Part shown: positions 36,101-43,979 of the stretch, piece by piece
Layout: each line of letters starts with the position of its first letter
Position numbering within the stretch: the stretch's first letter is position 1
NCBI GenBank assembly: GCA_963457535.1
Contig: OY734803.1
Span: forward strand, 1,736,001-1,800,000
Reading direction: 5' to 3'
DNA: 64,000 nucleotides
DNA from: JAHRAW01 sp028066695
GTDB taxonomy: Bacteria; Pseudomonadota; Gammaproteobacteria; Arenicellales; Poriferihabitantaceae
The notes under the pieces: model-generated
Database searches by the model: none
The model's input: only the letters and a program-made list of their open reading frames with translations
Told to the model about the DNA's origin: nothing
Program-made: the position numbers and the translations under genes

Positions 36101-37075
36101 GCGTCCGCCACGGGCGGCGCCGATGCGGCCGATTACGACGCGGCCGGCATGGCATTCACGATTCCGGCCGGCATGCCGGGCGCGCAAGTCAGTCTGCCGC
36201 TGGTGGATGACGCGGTGATTGAGGGCGACGAAGAATTTCGCCTGGAAGTTTTGATCACTGCGCCCGCGGACGGCTCGGTGGTCGCGCCGCCGCGCGCGGC
36301 GCGCGTGACCATTAAAGATGACGACCGCGGAGAAATCGCGCTGGAAACCGACGGATTGCGCGCGTCCGAGGGCCAGGTATTAACCGTGCGCGTCACGCTG
36401 TCGGCCGCGGCGAAGCGCGATGTTCGCTTCACCGTGACGCCGGTATTCGGCGGCGGCGAAGGAGACGCTTCGGCGGACGATTTCCTGGTGCCCGGCCCCG
36501 GCAACACTTCCGTCACGGCCGGCGACGCGGACGCATTGACCGTCTCCGACAGCATCGCCGCCGGCGCGCGCGCGGCCGAATTCGGCTACTTGGTCGCGCA
36601 TGACGAAGACGGCGAAGAGACACTGGAGTTGCGCCTGTCGTTCACCGACGCTTCCGACGGCAGCACGCATGACGGCGGTATCACCATCGATCCTCTCGGC
36701 GCGACGGTCTCGGTTACGCTGCAGCCGGCGGCGCCGATTTTGTTTGATGTGGACGGCAGCGCGGCCGCGGACGCCACCGACGGCCTGCTCATCGCGCGCT
36801 ACTTGCTCGGGTTGCGCGGCGCGGAGTTGACCGCCGGACTGGAAAGCGATTTGGCGCAAAACACCGACGCCGAAAAAATCGCCGCAAAAATTGCCGCGGC
36901 GAAAGCGGAAGGCATTTTGGATGCGGACAACTCCGGCGGCGTCACCGCCGCGGACGGCATTCTGATCGCGCGCTATTTTCTCGGCGTAACCGGAGACGCG
37001 TTGACTTCGGGGCAGAGCGCGGCCGCGGCCGAAGATGTCGCGCGGCGCATTGAAGCGCAGTTGCCGGACAATTAA
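30170..37075 (+). CDS. giant exported FN3/Ig-like/Calx-beta protein with C-terminal dockerin-like EF-hands
   Basis: 2301 aa, the largest gene here. Signal peptide about 1-33 (basic LLRRC, then hydrophobic, ending ALG-A). Two fibronectin III domains (about 36-215) are followed by cadherin/He_PIG-like repeats with the recurring FDAATRELSGTP motif, a third FN3 (about 325-425) and more Ig-like repeats to about 780. The later part has Calx-beta-like units ending in RITINDDD (about 1382) and RVTIKDDD (about 2044). Internal Ca-loop-like DADGDGVLAGDE and DASGDGFLQGDE lie near 1216 and 1445. Two EF-hand dockerin-like repeats close the protein (about 2190-2285; DGLLIARYLLGLRG, DGILIARYFLGVTG). No sortase or anchor motif seen. 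Likely a secreted or surface adhesin; ligand unknown. Confidence 0.85.
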   Translation: MTDALSPPPQICALLRRCAPALLAAFLSAPALGALPGAPANVVLNGESASAKAGSGRIAASWNAPADNGGSAISGYKIRWKLGGDWLNENGAAGESASGNSHTIRELTTGAAYTVQIAAVNVEGAGEWSVEQTAAPATKPGKPGLNKLVRGRGRLTASWNAPEQTGGALLSGYRLRWKLKTGAMWSGENQNGIRFAPGVRTYTITGLPNQSHDVQVSAVNRVARGSWSEGRSGTPRVNELPDYSTTPPPSLTFPAGGAIDPPRALPDAGGDAPVRFAFAPPPGMRFDAATRELSGTPSAPGTTQATLTATDADGESAELQVRIVVTPALNPPQRVNINVSAAATRVTWQPPADSAGKFTHYRLRWRPASTPDAWANPGGADGREIAAATRALDIGATAGTAHEVQVAAASGGVRLSDWSRTPLHRYTAPQPPRVYTVGAAVNDPLPGYYAGAREVAYSFTRLHPRGAPPSLPGLTFVASANALVGSPTEALANHFFWHEASAGDERARDRIRFQILSGVTFGAAQITRRTFHVGVPIRAFRLPAARGASGLQYALTPALPPGLRFNPATRELSGTPEAPSGFQMFTYTATAPGGGRASLSFGMRVDSALSFTRPPPDAPFRLNAGENVSLPLASASSGVAPFAYSLDGALPAGLSVDTALRRIRGAPNAVAAKRALRWRARDSRGLVGVWPFEMEVTDGAYFAARVSDREYTVNNAVTLQLPAARGGSGNFRAEIHGLPDGLRFAGDIISGMPSSAGRGTVTYTATDETRGGAISLEFAINVVADDSEAFEVFTAPLDGIGGKILLSPFTLGAPAAETRFVWSDTGGAGDARLGADFTVTPSAFTVNTIGDLQPDIFTVTTREPSDNFIEARVRRAEISAVATAGDTGAFKTTAFPLTIADIDADTAVLHITLLDAESGDAAATFAVNAERRVKLRAELVRPGRPLVVGSRSTGGDVEQLLTASQAIEISPQLPPEWGASSGAPQTLRLRGRRSSVESGEFALTPTAAGSFEMTATFTPHFGALQNGSVFAPAIEVTARALAVGDARVINESGGASQQMVEGEIAPGAGAAVSAVISADDAPGANSASPADFQLGREPLSAFPLTLSAGEQQGNKPFVISVPLRSDDRLMEGRESFKLRLRAPGALDARATITIDADGAARLAVRAPRTAPGAGAVFTGTLQLERAADTGIAVGAGGSLTYANENSPPQLLVFADADGDGVLAGDELRAQSGEWKVVDDAREHVFQLRGGALPAGLRAAQFLPAGGANARVPKLPVVALSRAEATLAEGAEFADAKLNVTIIPPLPVSAGLLLSYMSDADAGAEVSGDYVPGNSPYPLPAETAEVALPDALVDDAVTESSEEYTVTISAPPGAGYVVDPERNSARITINDDDAAEVTFAGRDSEAPVADPGARPEFSAVIGNEVQVGANAELVFADEERKVQIIFSDASGDGFLQGDELRQDVIWFASRGDTGAPGYDARDFIWVAPLGDYGATTFNFQLQSGAPRGLSAEDFVIGDFSVQKRAGGGALQIRDAAASRAETESGAYSLSLGVSTDTHQAFGAEVFASFGGENTVKKKVAFTRDEDARIAKPVKFTAEDFAAIGIHDNSELDAAREVVFTAQLDAETLKAGAAHITATHTLTIEDDEPRATQVRYRLVDSGGEPILTFRVGSPTLAFLSAELFQLQTAPDGERAEAPVTLGIPSLQLTPRLSPPGFNSAELGGVVPPPVRIPFGESSAVSAERLLITPSREGEIRFATAAMRPPVFPLENLATDAAQPARAGAPDRSAEVARARNIVLDMLGDDDALLEEGASGVVLGFRVEDVQGGEAALPADAVLTYAISPGEIASLRADDDDLDDLPGKTSSFGSAVVTIKAGETRGEIPIPDIVDDEAEEGPEIFVVALTGVSAADGSEIAGAAIPSARATARYAIARNDTPAEKLLRLEALSASEAAGAATIALTRPVGAADDAAIRGLLRPRASATGGADAADYDAAGMAFTIPAGMPGAQVSLPLVDDAVIEGDEEFRLEVLITAPADGSVVAPPRAARVTIKDDDRGEIALETDGLRASEGQVLTVRVTLSAAAKRDVRFTVTPVFGGGEGDASADDFLVPGPGNTSVTAGDADALTVSDSIAAGARAAEFGYLVAHDEDGEETLELRLSFTDASDGSTHDGGITIDPLGATVSVTLQPAAPILFDVDGSAAADATDGLLIARYLLGLRGAELTAGLESDLAQNTDAEKIAAKIAAAKAEGILDADNSGGVTAADGILIARYFLGVTGDALTSGQSAAAAEDVARRIEAQLPDN

Positions 37076-37090
37076 AAAAAACGGCCGGCG

Positions 37091-38020
37091 TTAATACTCC
37101 CGCGCCAAATCCGCGAGGTGCGTCAATTCGCGCCCGGCGCGAAATCGGCGGATGTTTTCCATGACATGTTCGGCCGCCGTCGCCGGCACGGTCATGCTGG
37201 CGATGTGCGGGGTGATGTACACGCGCGGGTGGCGCCACAGCGGGCTGGATTTTTCCAGCGGCTCGGTTTTGAAAACATCCAGCGCGGCGCCGGCCAAATG
37301 GCCGCCGTCCAGCGCGGCCAGCAAATCTTCCTCCATGCAGTGGCCGCCGCGCGCGGCGTTGATGACGAAAGCGCCTTTCGGAAGTTGCGCGAAAGTTTCC
37401 GCGTTCAAAATGTTTTCGGTTTGCGCGGTCAGCGGCAGCAGGCATACCAGAATTTCGCTGCGCGCGAGCATCTCGCGCAGGCCGCGCGCGCCGTGATGCG
37501 AGGCGACCCCGCGAATGTTTTTTTCGCCGCGGCTCCAGCCGGCCACATCAAAACCGAGCGCGGCCAGCGCGCGCGCCGCGTCGGCGCCGAGCACGCCGAG
37601 TCCGAGCAGGCCGACGCGCCGCCGCCAGGCCGGGGTTTGCGGAATTTCGCGCCACGCGCCTTCGCGCCGGCCGGCTTCGTATTGCGGCATGAAGCGGTGA
37701 AAGCGCAGCACCTGGTAGAGCACGTATTCGGTCATGCCGGCGGTCAGCGCGCGCTCCACCATGCGCACCACCGGCAGGCCGCGCGGCAGCACATCTTCGC
37801 CGAGCAAGTGATCAATGCCGGCGCCGATGGAGAAGATGATTTTTAAGTTTGGAAAAGCGGCGAGCGCGCCCGCTTTGGGCTTCCACACCAGCGCGTAATC
37901 AATCTCGGCCGGGTCGCCGGGCGCGCCCCATTCGCGCACCTCCACATCAAAACCGGCGAACGCCTCGCGCCATTCCGCGCCGCGCCGGAAGTCGGTTTTA
38001 ATGAGCAGGGTTTCGGGCAT
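37091..38020 (-). CDS. 2-hydroxyacid dehydrogenase (GhrA-like glyoxylate/hydroxypyruvate reductase)
   Basis: 309 aa NAD(P)-dependent D-2-hydroxyacid dehydrogenase. The dinucleotide loop is VGLLGLGVLGADAARAL. The catalytic Arg is in INAARGGHCME, Glu in DVFKTEPLE and His in ITPHIASMT. The N-terminus and size are nearest to GhrA, which reduces glyoxylate and hydroxypyruvate. ATG at 38020 leaves an 85-bp gap to the divergent DUF2244 gene. The 3' end converges on the giant exported protein gene with 15 bp between the stops. Confidence 0.9.
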   Translation of the reverse strand: MPETLLIKTDFRRGAEWREAFAGFDVEVREWGAPGDPAEIDYALVWKPKAGALAAFPNLKIIFSIGAGIDHLLGEDVLPRGLPVVRMVERALTAGMTEYVLYQVLRFHRFMPQYEAGRREGAWREIPQTPAWRRRVGLLGLGVLGADAARALAALGFDVAGWSRGEKNIRGVASHHGARGLREMLARSEILVCLLPLTAQTENILNAETFAQLPKGAFVINAARGGHCMEEDLLAALDGGHLAGAALDVFKTEPLEKSSPLWRHPRVYITPHIASMTVPATAAEHVMENIRRFRAGRELTHLADLAREY

Positions 38021-38105
38021 GGAAGGGCGGCGCGGGGCGGTTGGATTGTATCCGCGCGCGCCGGGATTTGCTATGATGCTTCCCCGCCCGCACTTTGCCA
38101 TTAAC

Positions 38106-38594
38106 ATGTCGCGCCCCGGCATGCCCGCCTCCGACAGCGTCACCGAGTTCACCATTCGCCCCAACAGCGCCTGCAACGACGGCAGTTGGCGCTGGCTGAG
38201 CGCGAGTTTGGCGCTGCTCGGCGGACTCATCGCGTGGCGTTTTGTCGCGCTCGGTTTTTGGATGGTGCTGCCGTTTATGCTGCTGGAATTGGGCCTGTTC
38301 GCGCTGGCGTTGTGGTGGCTGCTGGCGCGCGCAAACTACATGGAGAAAGTGCTGGTGCGCGAAGACACGGTGGAGATTCGGCACCTGCAAACCGGGCGCA
38401 ATGCGCGGTGGTTTTTTCCGCGGCGAAGCGCGCGCGTGGTGGTGCGCGCGCCGCGCGCGCGGCTGCATCCGCGGAAACTCACGGTCGGCTGCGGCCGCGA
38501 ATGGGTGGAAGTCGGCAATTGCCTGACCGAGGCCGAGCGCGGCGCGCTGGCGGAGAAGATGCGCCGGGCGATTCGGCGCGCGGTGCAATCATGA
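38106..38594 (+). CDS. DUF2244 membrane protein
   Basis: 162 aa with two membrane helices in the middle (WRWLSASLALLGGLIAWRF and VLPFMLLELGLFALALWWL) and a soluble C-terminal part (VLVREDTVEIRHLQTGRN, RKLTVGCGREWVEVGN). This is the DUF2244 pattern, commonly found near cytochrome oxidase assembly genes. ATG at 38106 gives a short soluble N-terminus (MSRPGMPASDSVTEFTIRP). It overlaps the heme O synthase start by ATGA, supporting a role near oxidase biogenesis, but no function is established. Confidence 0.82.
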   Translation: MSRPGMPASDSVTEFTIRPNSACNDGSWRWLSASLALLGGLIAWRFVALGFWMVLPFMLLELGLFALALWWLLARANYMEKVLVREDTVEIRHLQTGRNARWFFPRRSARVVVRAPRARLHPRKLTVGCGREWVEVGNCLTEAERGALAEKMRRAIRRAVQS

Positions 38595-39499
38595 TGTCCA
38601 TTGCCCGCGCCGCCGCGCAGTGGCGCGATTACTACGAGATTTGCAAGCCGAGGGTGGTCGCGCTGATTTTGTTCACCGCGCTGGTCGGCATGTTTTTGTC
38701 CACGGAAAACTGGATTCCTTTTCGCGCGTGGTTTTGGGGGTTGCTCGGAATCGGCCTGGCCGCCTCGGCCGGCGCGGCGTTAAATCACTGGGTGGACGAG
38801 GAAATTGACGCGCGCATGCAGCGCACGCGCGAGCGCCCGCTGCCGCGCGGGCGCATTCACGGCCGCCAGGCGGTCGCGTTTGCGCTGATCCTCGCCGCGC
38901 TTTCCATGGCGGTTTTATTGTTGTTCGTCAACGCGCTCACGGCCGCGCTGACTTTCGCTTCCATGGTCGGTTACGCGGTGATTTACAGCATGTTTTTGAA
39001 GCGCTCCACGCCGCAGAATATCGTGCTCGGCGGCGCGGCCGGCGCGGCGCCGCCGGTGCTCGGCTGGAGCGCGGTGCACGGCGAAGTGCACGGCGAGGCG
39101 CTGCTGCTTTTTTTGATCATCTTCGTTTGGACGCCGCCGCATTTTTGGGCGCTCGCGATCAAGCGCGTGGACGATTACGCGCGCGTCAATGTGCCGATGC
39201 TGCCGGTCGCCTACGGAGTCGCGCTGACCAAACTGCACATTTTGCTGTACTCCATTTTGCTGGTGGTGGTGACCGTGGTGCCGTTTTTGGTGCTGATGAG
39301 CGGCGTCATCTATCTCGCCGGCGCGCTCGCCCTCGGCGCCGGTTTTGTCTATTACGCAGCGCGCCTCTACCGCGCCGACGGCGATCAATACGCGATGAAA
39401 ACTTTCGGCTATTCCATTTTTTATTTGAGCGCGCTTTTCGCGTTTCTTTTGTTGGACCACTATGCGCGGGTATTTTTGCGGGCGTTTGTGCTGGATTGA
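38591..39499 (+). CDS. ctaB: protoheme IX farnesyltransferase (heme O synthase)
   Basis: 302 aa UbiA-type prenyltransferase in the inner membrane. It makes heme O from protoheme for cytochrome oxidase. The catalytic aspartate motif is NHWVDEEIDARMQRTRERPLP (second half: DARMQRT); the family form is NDxxDxxxDxxMxRT, with the first Asp replaced by His here. A second motif is IKRVDDYARVNVPMLP. About eight or nine hydrophobic helices. Two consecutive ATGs (38591, 38594) are possible starts. No ctaA (heme A synthase) is visible in this window. Confidence 0.93.
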   Translation: MMSIARAAAQWRDYYEICKPRVVALILFTALVGMFLSTENWIPFRAWFWGLLGIGLAASAGAALNHWVDEEIDARMQRTRERPLPRGRIHGRQAVAFALILAALSMAVLLLFVNALTAALTFASMVGYAVIYSMFLKRSTPQNIVLGGAAGAAPPVLGWSAVHGEVHGEALLLFLIIFVWTPPHFWALAIKRVDDYARVNVPMLPVAYGVALTKLHILLYSILLVVVTVVPFLVLMSGVIYLAGALALGAGFVYYAARLYRADGDQYAMKTFGYSIFYLSALFAFLLLDHYARVFLRAFVLD

Positions 39500-39535
39500 G
39501 CGGAAAATCCCCGAAAAACGGCATAAAAACGGCAT

Positions 39536-39596
39536 AAAAAACCGCTGAAAAACGGCGCAAAAAGCGGCGCGGAAAATGCCTGACAAGCGGTTTTTT
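39536..39596 (+). terminator. inverted repeat with T-run after heme O synthase
   Basis: AAAAAACCGCT (39536-39546) and AGCGGTTTTTT (39586-39596) form a perfect 11-bp inverted repeat with a 39-nt loop, the right arm ending in six T. It fits a rho-independent terminator with an unusually large loop. The loop and the 5' flank carry repeated AAAACGGC units. Confidence 0.5.
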
Positions 39597-39648
39597 GGTA
39601 TATTTTTGCCAAGCGTTTTTTTGTCCGGGAGAAATCCGGAGAAATCCA

Positions 39649-42003
39649 ATGACAATTTTAATGATCAGTCGTTTTTCGCGGCGATTTTTGCGGAGGGAGA
39701 AGAGGGCGGTGAAAACGCCCCGCATTTTCCGCGGCGCTTTTGTTTTCCGCGGCATTTTTGCCGGCGTCCTTTTCGCCGGCGTTTTGCTCGCGTCCGCGGC
39801 CGCGCATGCGCAAGGCAAGCCGACTTCGGTGTGGGTGGAATCAGGCGGCAACGGCAGCTTTTTGCTGAAATGGACCGGTAGCAGAAGCGTGCAGGCGCGG
39901 TTTGCAAGCAAGGTGCACGGCGGAAGTTACCCGACCTATTTTGATGTCGGTAAGTTTGCGACGCTTCCCAATGAGCAGGCGCTTTCGTCTCCGGACGCGA
40001 TCCTGCGCGGACAGCAATGGGAATATACCGCGGCAAACGGCACGGCCGTAATCGGCCGGGTGCGCTTCTGTTCGGGCGAAACATGCGGCGCCTATGTGGA
40101 GGCGTCGCAGCCGGTTATTACCGGCTCTCCGGGGCCTCCGACCAACTTCAAGGTCACGAACACCGCGACGGGGTTTACCGCCACCTGGAACAACCCGGCG
40201 AAAATCGGCTTCACCGGCGCCCGCATCAACTATTATGTGTTCCAGTGGCGGCGCGACGGCGAAACGCAGGGCGCTTACAACACCTCAAACCTCAGGACAG
40301 CCAAACTTGGACACGGCCGGACGAAGACTTCGCACAGCGTCACCGCCCCCGACGGCATCACCCTCGGCCAGCGGTATTTTGTGCGCATGGCCGCGGTGAA
40401 CCGCTTTGTCACCACCGACCTCATTGGAACTTGGACGCATGAAGTCTCGGTGGTCCCGGGACGCGCCAAACCGAATGGCGCGCCGCGAAATCTGAGTTCG
40501 TCGGGCGCGACCAAGAATTCCCTTCCCTTGTCCTGGGATCTCCCGACGAACGGCGCGCAAGACGCAATCACGCACTACTTGGTGCGCCACTCCGAAGGCG
40601 CGAGCACAAGCAACTGGGTCAACGCGGACGGCGTGTCCACCGGCTCAACCGCCACCTCATGGACCTTGAGCGGCCTGAAATTCGGCACCGCCTACAGCAT
40701 ACAAGTCGCCGCCGTCAACAGCCGCGGCGCCGGCCCGTGGAGCGGCACTTTGAGCGCGTCCACCCAGGCCATTACGCTGCCGACCGCGCCGGCGAATTTT
40801 TCCATCACGCCGGCCGCCGGCCAACTCAATCTGCAGTGGGGCGCGCCGAGCAGCAACGGCGGGGAACTTCTCGGCTACCGTTACCGCTGGTCCAATGACG
40901 GCGATGGCAGCGACTGGGAGAGCGCCGGCGGCGCGGCCGGCGTTGCGATAGAGAACAGCGCCGCGGCGACCAGCGCGGCGATTTCGCAACTGGCGTCCGG
41001 CACGACTTATGCGGTGCAAATCGCCGCCTACAACAGCGCCGGCACCGGCGCCTGGACGAGTTCGGCGACGGCGCGAACCGGCGCGCCGCTTGCGCCGGCC
41101 GGATTGCGCGCCACCGCGGGCAGCCGGCAAGCCTCGCTGGGGTGGACCGCGCCCACGCTCAATATGGCGATCAGCGGCTACCGCTACCGCTGGTCGGAAG
41201 ACGGCGACAACAACACTTGGGAGAATTCCGGCGGCGCGGCCGGCGAGGAAATCGCGAACAGCGCCGCCGTTGCCTACACCGTGGCCGGTTTGACCAATGG
41301 CACCACCTATTATTTTCAAATCGCGGCCGCAAACGGCGTCGGCACCGGCGCTTGGTCGACGTCGGTTTCGGCAAGGCCGCTTGCCGCGCCGGGCCAGCCG
41401 GGCGCGATTTCCGCATACGCGCACAGCGGCGGGCTGCGGCTGGGCTGGCCGGCGCCGGCCGAGCGCGGCGGCGCGACCGAAGCCGAATTGCGCCACCAAG
41501 TGCGCTGGCGCCTGGGAAGCGCGGCCGGATTCGCCGGCGGCGACATCGCCGACCTCGCGGCCGGAACCCTCACTTACGAATTAACCGGCCTGACCAACGA
41601 CTCCGAATATGTGGTGCAGGTGCGCGCGCGCACCGACGGCGGCGCCAGCGGCTGGAGCGAGATCCGCGACACGCCGCTTTCGTTCAGTTTGGATGTGGAC
41701 GATAGCGGCGCGCCCGACGGCGTTGATGGTGTTTTGATCGCGCGCTATTTGCTCGGCCTGCGCGGCTCCGCGCTGACCGAAAACTTAACTATGCCGGACG
41801 GCGTCAACGCCGCCGCGGTGGAGGCGAAATTCCCCGGCCACCTGGCAAAACTGGATGTCGACTCATCCGGCGCGACCACCGCCGCGGACGGAATTATCAT
41901 CACCAGATATTTGCTCGGCGTGACCGGCCCCGCGTTGCGCGACCGGCAGACGAGCGCCGGGAACACCATCGTGATGCAGAAAATTCGCGCGATTGAGCCG
42001 TAA
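39649..42003 (+). CDS. exported multi-FN3 protein with C-terminal dockerin-like EF-hands
   Basis: 784 aa. A long basic N-region precedes the hydrophobic core and the signal cleavage site AHA-QG (about residue 50). A unique region (about 52-160) is followed by four to six fibronectin III domains, each with a YRYRWS..GD..WE strand and an AVNSRGAGPWS-like C-strand. Two EF-hand repeats end the protein (about 680-710 and 737-765; DGVLIARYLLGLRG and DGIIITRYLLGVTG), almost the same as in the 2301-aa protein. Start at 39649 has GGAGAAATCC upstream. Likely cell-surface or secreted; partner unknown. Confidence 0.83.
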   Translation: MTILMISRFSRRFLRREKRAVKTPRIFRGAFVFRGIFAGVLFAGVLLASAAAHAQGKPTSVWVESGGNGSFLLKWTGSRSVQARFASKVHGGSYPTYFDVGKFATLPNEQALSSPDAILRGQQWEYTAANGTAVIGRVRFCSGETCGAYVEASQPVITGSPGPPTNFKVTNTATGFTATWNNPAKIGFTGARINYYVFQWRRDGETQGAYNTSNLRTAKLGHGRTKTSHSVTAPDGITLGQRYFVRMAAVNRFVTTDLIGTWTHEVSVVPGRAKPNGAPRNLSSSGATKNSLPLSWDLPTNGAQDAITHYLVRHSEGASTSNWVNADGVSTGSTATSWTLSGLKFGTAYSIQVAAVNSRGAGPWSGTLSASTQAITLPTAPANFSITPAAGQLNLQWGAPSSNGGELLGYRYRWSNDGDGSDWESAGGAAGVAIENSAAATSAAISQLASGTTYAVQIAAYNSAGTGAWTSSATARTGAPLAPAGLRATAGSRQASLGWTAPTLNMAISGYRYRWSEDGDNNTWENSGGAAGEEIANSAAVAYTVAGLTNGTTYYFQIAAANGVGTGAWSTSVSARPLAAPGQPGAISAYAHSGGLRLGWPAPAERGGATEAELRHQVRWRLGSAAGFAGGDIADLAAGTLTYELTGLTNDSEYVVQVRARTDGGASGWSEIRDTPLSFSLDVDDSGAPDGVDGVLIARYLLGLRGSALTENLTMPDGVNAAAVEAKFPGHLAKLDVDSSGATTAADGIIITRYLLGVTGPALRDRQTSAGNTIVMQKIRAIEP

Positions 42004-42069
42004 GCGGCCGCCCGGCCGGTGGAAATGCCGCCGCCGCCGGCGCCTGTGGTATCATCGGCGGATTGCGGG

Positions 42070-42075
42070 TATACT
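42070..42075 (+). promoter_or_regulatory. candidate -10 of the cytochrome oxidase operon
   Basis: GGGTATACT places a TATACT hexamer 40 bp before the subunit II ATG. No consensus -35 is seen. A good Shine-Dalgarno (CAGGAGATT) precedes the ATG at 42115. Confidence 0.3.
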
Positions 42076-42114
42076 CTTGCCCGCCAGCCCGACCATGCCA
42101 CAGGAGATTCGCCA

Positions 42115-43257
42115 ATGAACGCATCCCCGCGCGCGGCGCGCGCCTTTTCCGCCCGCCTCTCCGCGCTGTTGTTCGCTTTCGCCCCGCCGGCTTTCGCCGA
42201 CTGGGGGCTCAATCTGCCGCGCGGCATCACCGAAATCAGCCGCGATGTGTATCTGATGCACATGGTGGTGCTGTGGATTTGCGTGGTCATCGGCGTCGCC
42301 GTGTTCGGCGTGATGGCGTACAGCATCGTCAAGCACCGCAAATCGGTCGGCGCCAAACCGGCGCAGTTTTCCCACAGCACCACCGCCGAAATCGTCTGGA
42401 GCGTGGTGCCGTTTTTTATTTTGGTGGCGATGGCGATTCCGGCGGCGAAAGCCCTGATCAAAATGGAGGATTCCAGCAACTCCGAACTCACGGTGAAAAT
42501 CACCGGCCACCAGTGGAAATGGGAATACGAATACCCGGACTACGGCATCCGCTTTTTCAGCAACCTCGGCGAGGCGAGCCGCAAGGCGCGCGAACTGGAT
42601 TCGGGCATTGACCCGCGCACCGTGCCGAACTATCTGCTGGAAGTGGACAAGCCGATGGTGCTGCCGGTCGGCACCAAGGTGCGTTTTCTGCTGACTTCAA
42701 ACGACGTGCTGCACGCCTGGTGGGTGCCGGATTTCGCGGTCAAAAAAGACGCGGTGCCCGGTTTCATCCGCGAGATGTGGACCGTGGTGGATGAACCCGG
42801 CACCTACCGCGGGCAATGCGCCGAATTGTGCGGGCGCGACCACGGCTTCATGCCGGTGGTGGTGGAGGCGGTTTCCGCGGCGCAATTTGACCAGTGGGTG
42901 GTCGCCGAGCAAACCGCCGCCGCGGCCGAAGCCGGCGCCGCCGACCGCGAATGGACCATCTCCGAATTGATGGAGCGCGGCCAGGCGGTCTACAACACCA
43001 ACTGCGTCGCCTGCCACCAGGCAAACGGCCAGGGCATTCCCGGCGCGTTTCCGGGGCTGGTCGGCATTGAAGACAAGTTGACCCTGGAGCAGCATTTGGA
43101 TGTCGTCCTAAACGGCGTGCCGGCGACCGCGATGCAGGCATTCGGCGCGCAACTCAGCGACGCCGACATCGCCGCGGTGGTCACCTACGAGCGCAACGCC
43201 TGGGGGCAGCAAAAGGAGGAGATGCTGCAGCCGTCGGAGGTGCGGGCGGCGCGGTGA
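42115..43257 (+). CDS. ctaC: cytochrome c oxidase subunit II with fused cytochrome c domain
   Basis: 380 aa. Signal peptide (cleavage near FADWG) and two membrane helices precede the periplasmic cupredoxin domain. The CuA site is visible in CAELCGRDHGFM with the upstream His in VLHAWWVPD. The aromatic electron-entry patch is HQWKWEYEY. A C-terminal cytochrome c domain follows with heme site CVACHQ and a later Met in ATAMQAFG, as in caa3-type oxidases. It takes electrons from cytochrome c into the oxidase. Four small genes separate it from subunit I. Confidence 0.95.
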   Translation: MNASPRAARAFSARLSALLFAFAPPAFADWGLNLPRGITEISRDVYLMHMVVLWICVVIGVAVFGVMAYSIVKHRKSVGAKPAQFSHSTTAEIVWSVVPFFILVAMAIPAAKALIKMEDSSNSELTVKITGHQWKWEYEYPDYGIRFFSNLGEASRKARELDSGIDPRTVPNYLLEVDKPMVLPVGTKVRFLLTSNDVLHAWWVPDFAVKKDAVPGFIREMWTVVDEPGTYRGQCAELCGRDHGFMPVVVEAVSAAQFDQWVVAEQTAAAAEAGAADREWTISELMERGQAVYNTNCVACHQANGQGIPGAFPGLVGIEDKLTLEQHLDVVLNGVPATAMQAFGAQLSDADIAAVVTYERNAWGQQKEEMLQPSEVRAAR

Positions 43258-43299
43258 TACAATCGCCCCCGTCTCTCCAATTCCATCGAAATCACAGCA

Positions 43300-43542
43300 A
43301 TGGCCGAAGCCGCTTTTGACACCCACGCTTATTTCAAGCGCCTCACCGCCGCCGGCATGCCCGAAGCGCAGGCCGAGGTCATCGCGCACGAGCGCGCCCG
43401 GCGCTTGGATGAGTTGGTGACGAAAACGGACCTGGAAAAAGAACTTCAATTGCTTGAGAACCGCATGACCATCAATTTCGGCTTGATGCTCATTGGGTTC
43501 ACCGGCATTCTTGTTGCCGTGATGTGGGGGATGCTGGGATGA
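43300..43542 (+). CDS. small coiled-coil/membrane protein (DUF1640-like)
   Basis: 80 aa. N-terminal FDTHAYFKRLTAAGMPEAQAEVIAHERA and the following TKTDLEKELQLLENR coiled coil, then one C-terminal membrane helix (FGLMLIGFTGILVAVMWGML). This is the layout of DUF1640/CCDC90-like small proteins. It starts 42 bp after the subunit II stop and overlaps the next gene by ATGA, so it is transcribed with the oxidase cluster. Function unknown; first of four inserted genes between coxB and coxA. Confidence 0.75.
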   Translation: MAEAAFDTHAYFKRLTAAGMPEAQAEVIAHERARRLDELVTKTDLEKELQLLENRMTINFGLMLIGFTGILVAVMWGMLG

Positions 43543-43979
43543 GCGCACCCAACGCGGAAGATTTTCGTCGGGAACTGCGTTCTCGATTGGAAGACGCGCA
43601 TGCGCGCGGTGATGACCACTTGGAAATCACTTCGGGCGAATTGCATCGCGCCGTCGGCAATTATCCCGGAGACCATCGCATGCGAAATTGTTGCCGGGTT
43701 ATGAAGAGCGAAATGACAGACGGCATCGATGAAATTCTCCATGAACCGCCGAGTGGTCAAGGCGCGTCGCTTCGGATCCGCTACAAGTTGCCGCGGCAAT
43801 CAGTGGTTGCGGAACCGGTACGGTCGGTGCCGACGACGACTTCATCGGCAGGTGTGTCCGCGCATTCTGATGCGGCACCGGCTCATTCGGGATGGTCGGC
43901 GAAAGCCAAAATAAATCTTGGCATTTTCTCGTTTTCTGTCCGAAAATTCCGGGAATTTTGGCTGGGCCGAAAAAAATGA
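43539..43979 (+). CDS. hypothetical protein with GELHRxVGxYPG motif
   Basis: 146 aa, soluble. The N-terminal half has ITSGELHRAVGNYPGDHRMRNCCRVM and a small GASLRIRYKLP strand. This pattern recalls uncharacterised proteins, sometimes adjacent to HNH nucleases, but I cannot name a family. The C-terminal third is low-complexity Ser/Thr/Ala, ending with a basic tail. It overlaps both neighbours by ATGA. Function unknown; not an obvious oxidase factor despite its place in the cox cluster. Confidence 0.65.
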   Translation: MSAPNAEDFRRELRSRLEDAHARGDDHLEITSGELHRAVGNYPGDHRMRNCCRVMKSEMTDGIDEILHEPPSGQGASLRIRYKLPRQSVVAEPVRSVPTTTSSAGVSAHSDAAPAHSGWSAKAKINLGIFSFSVRKFREFWLGRKK

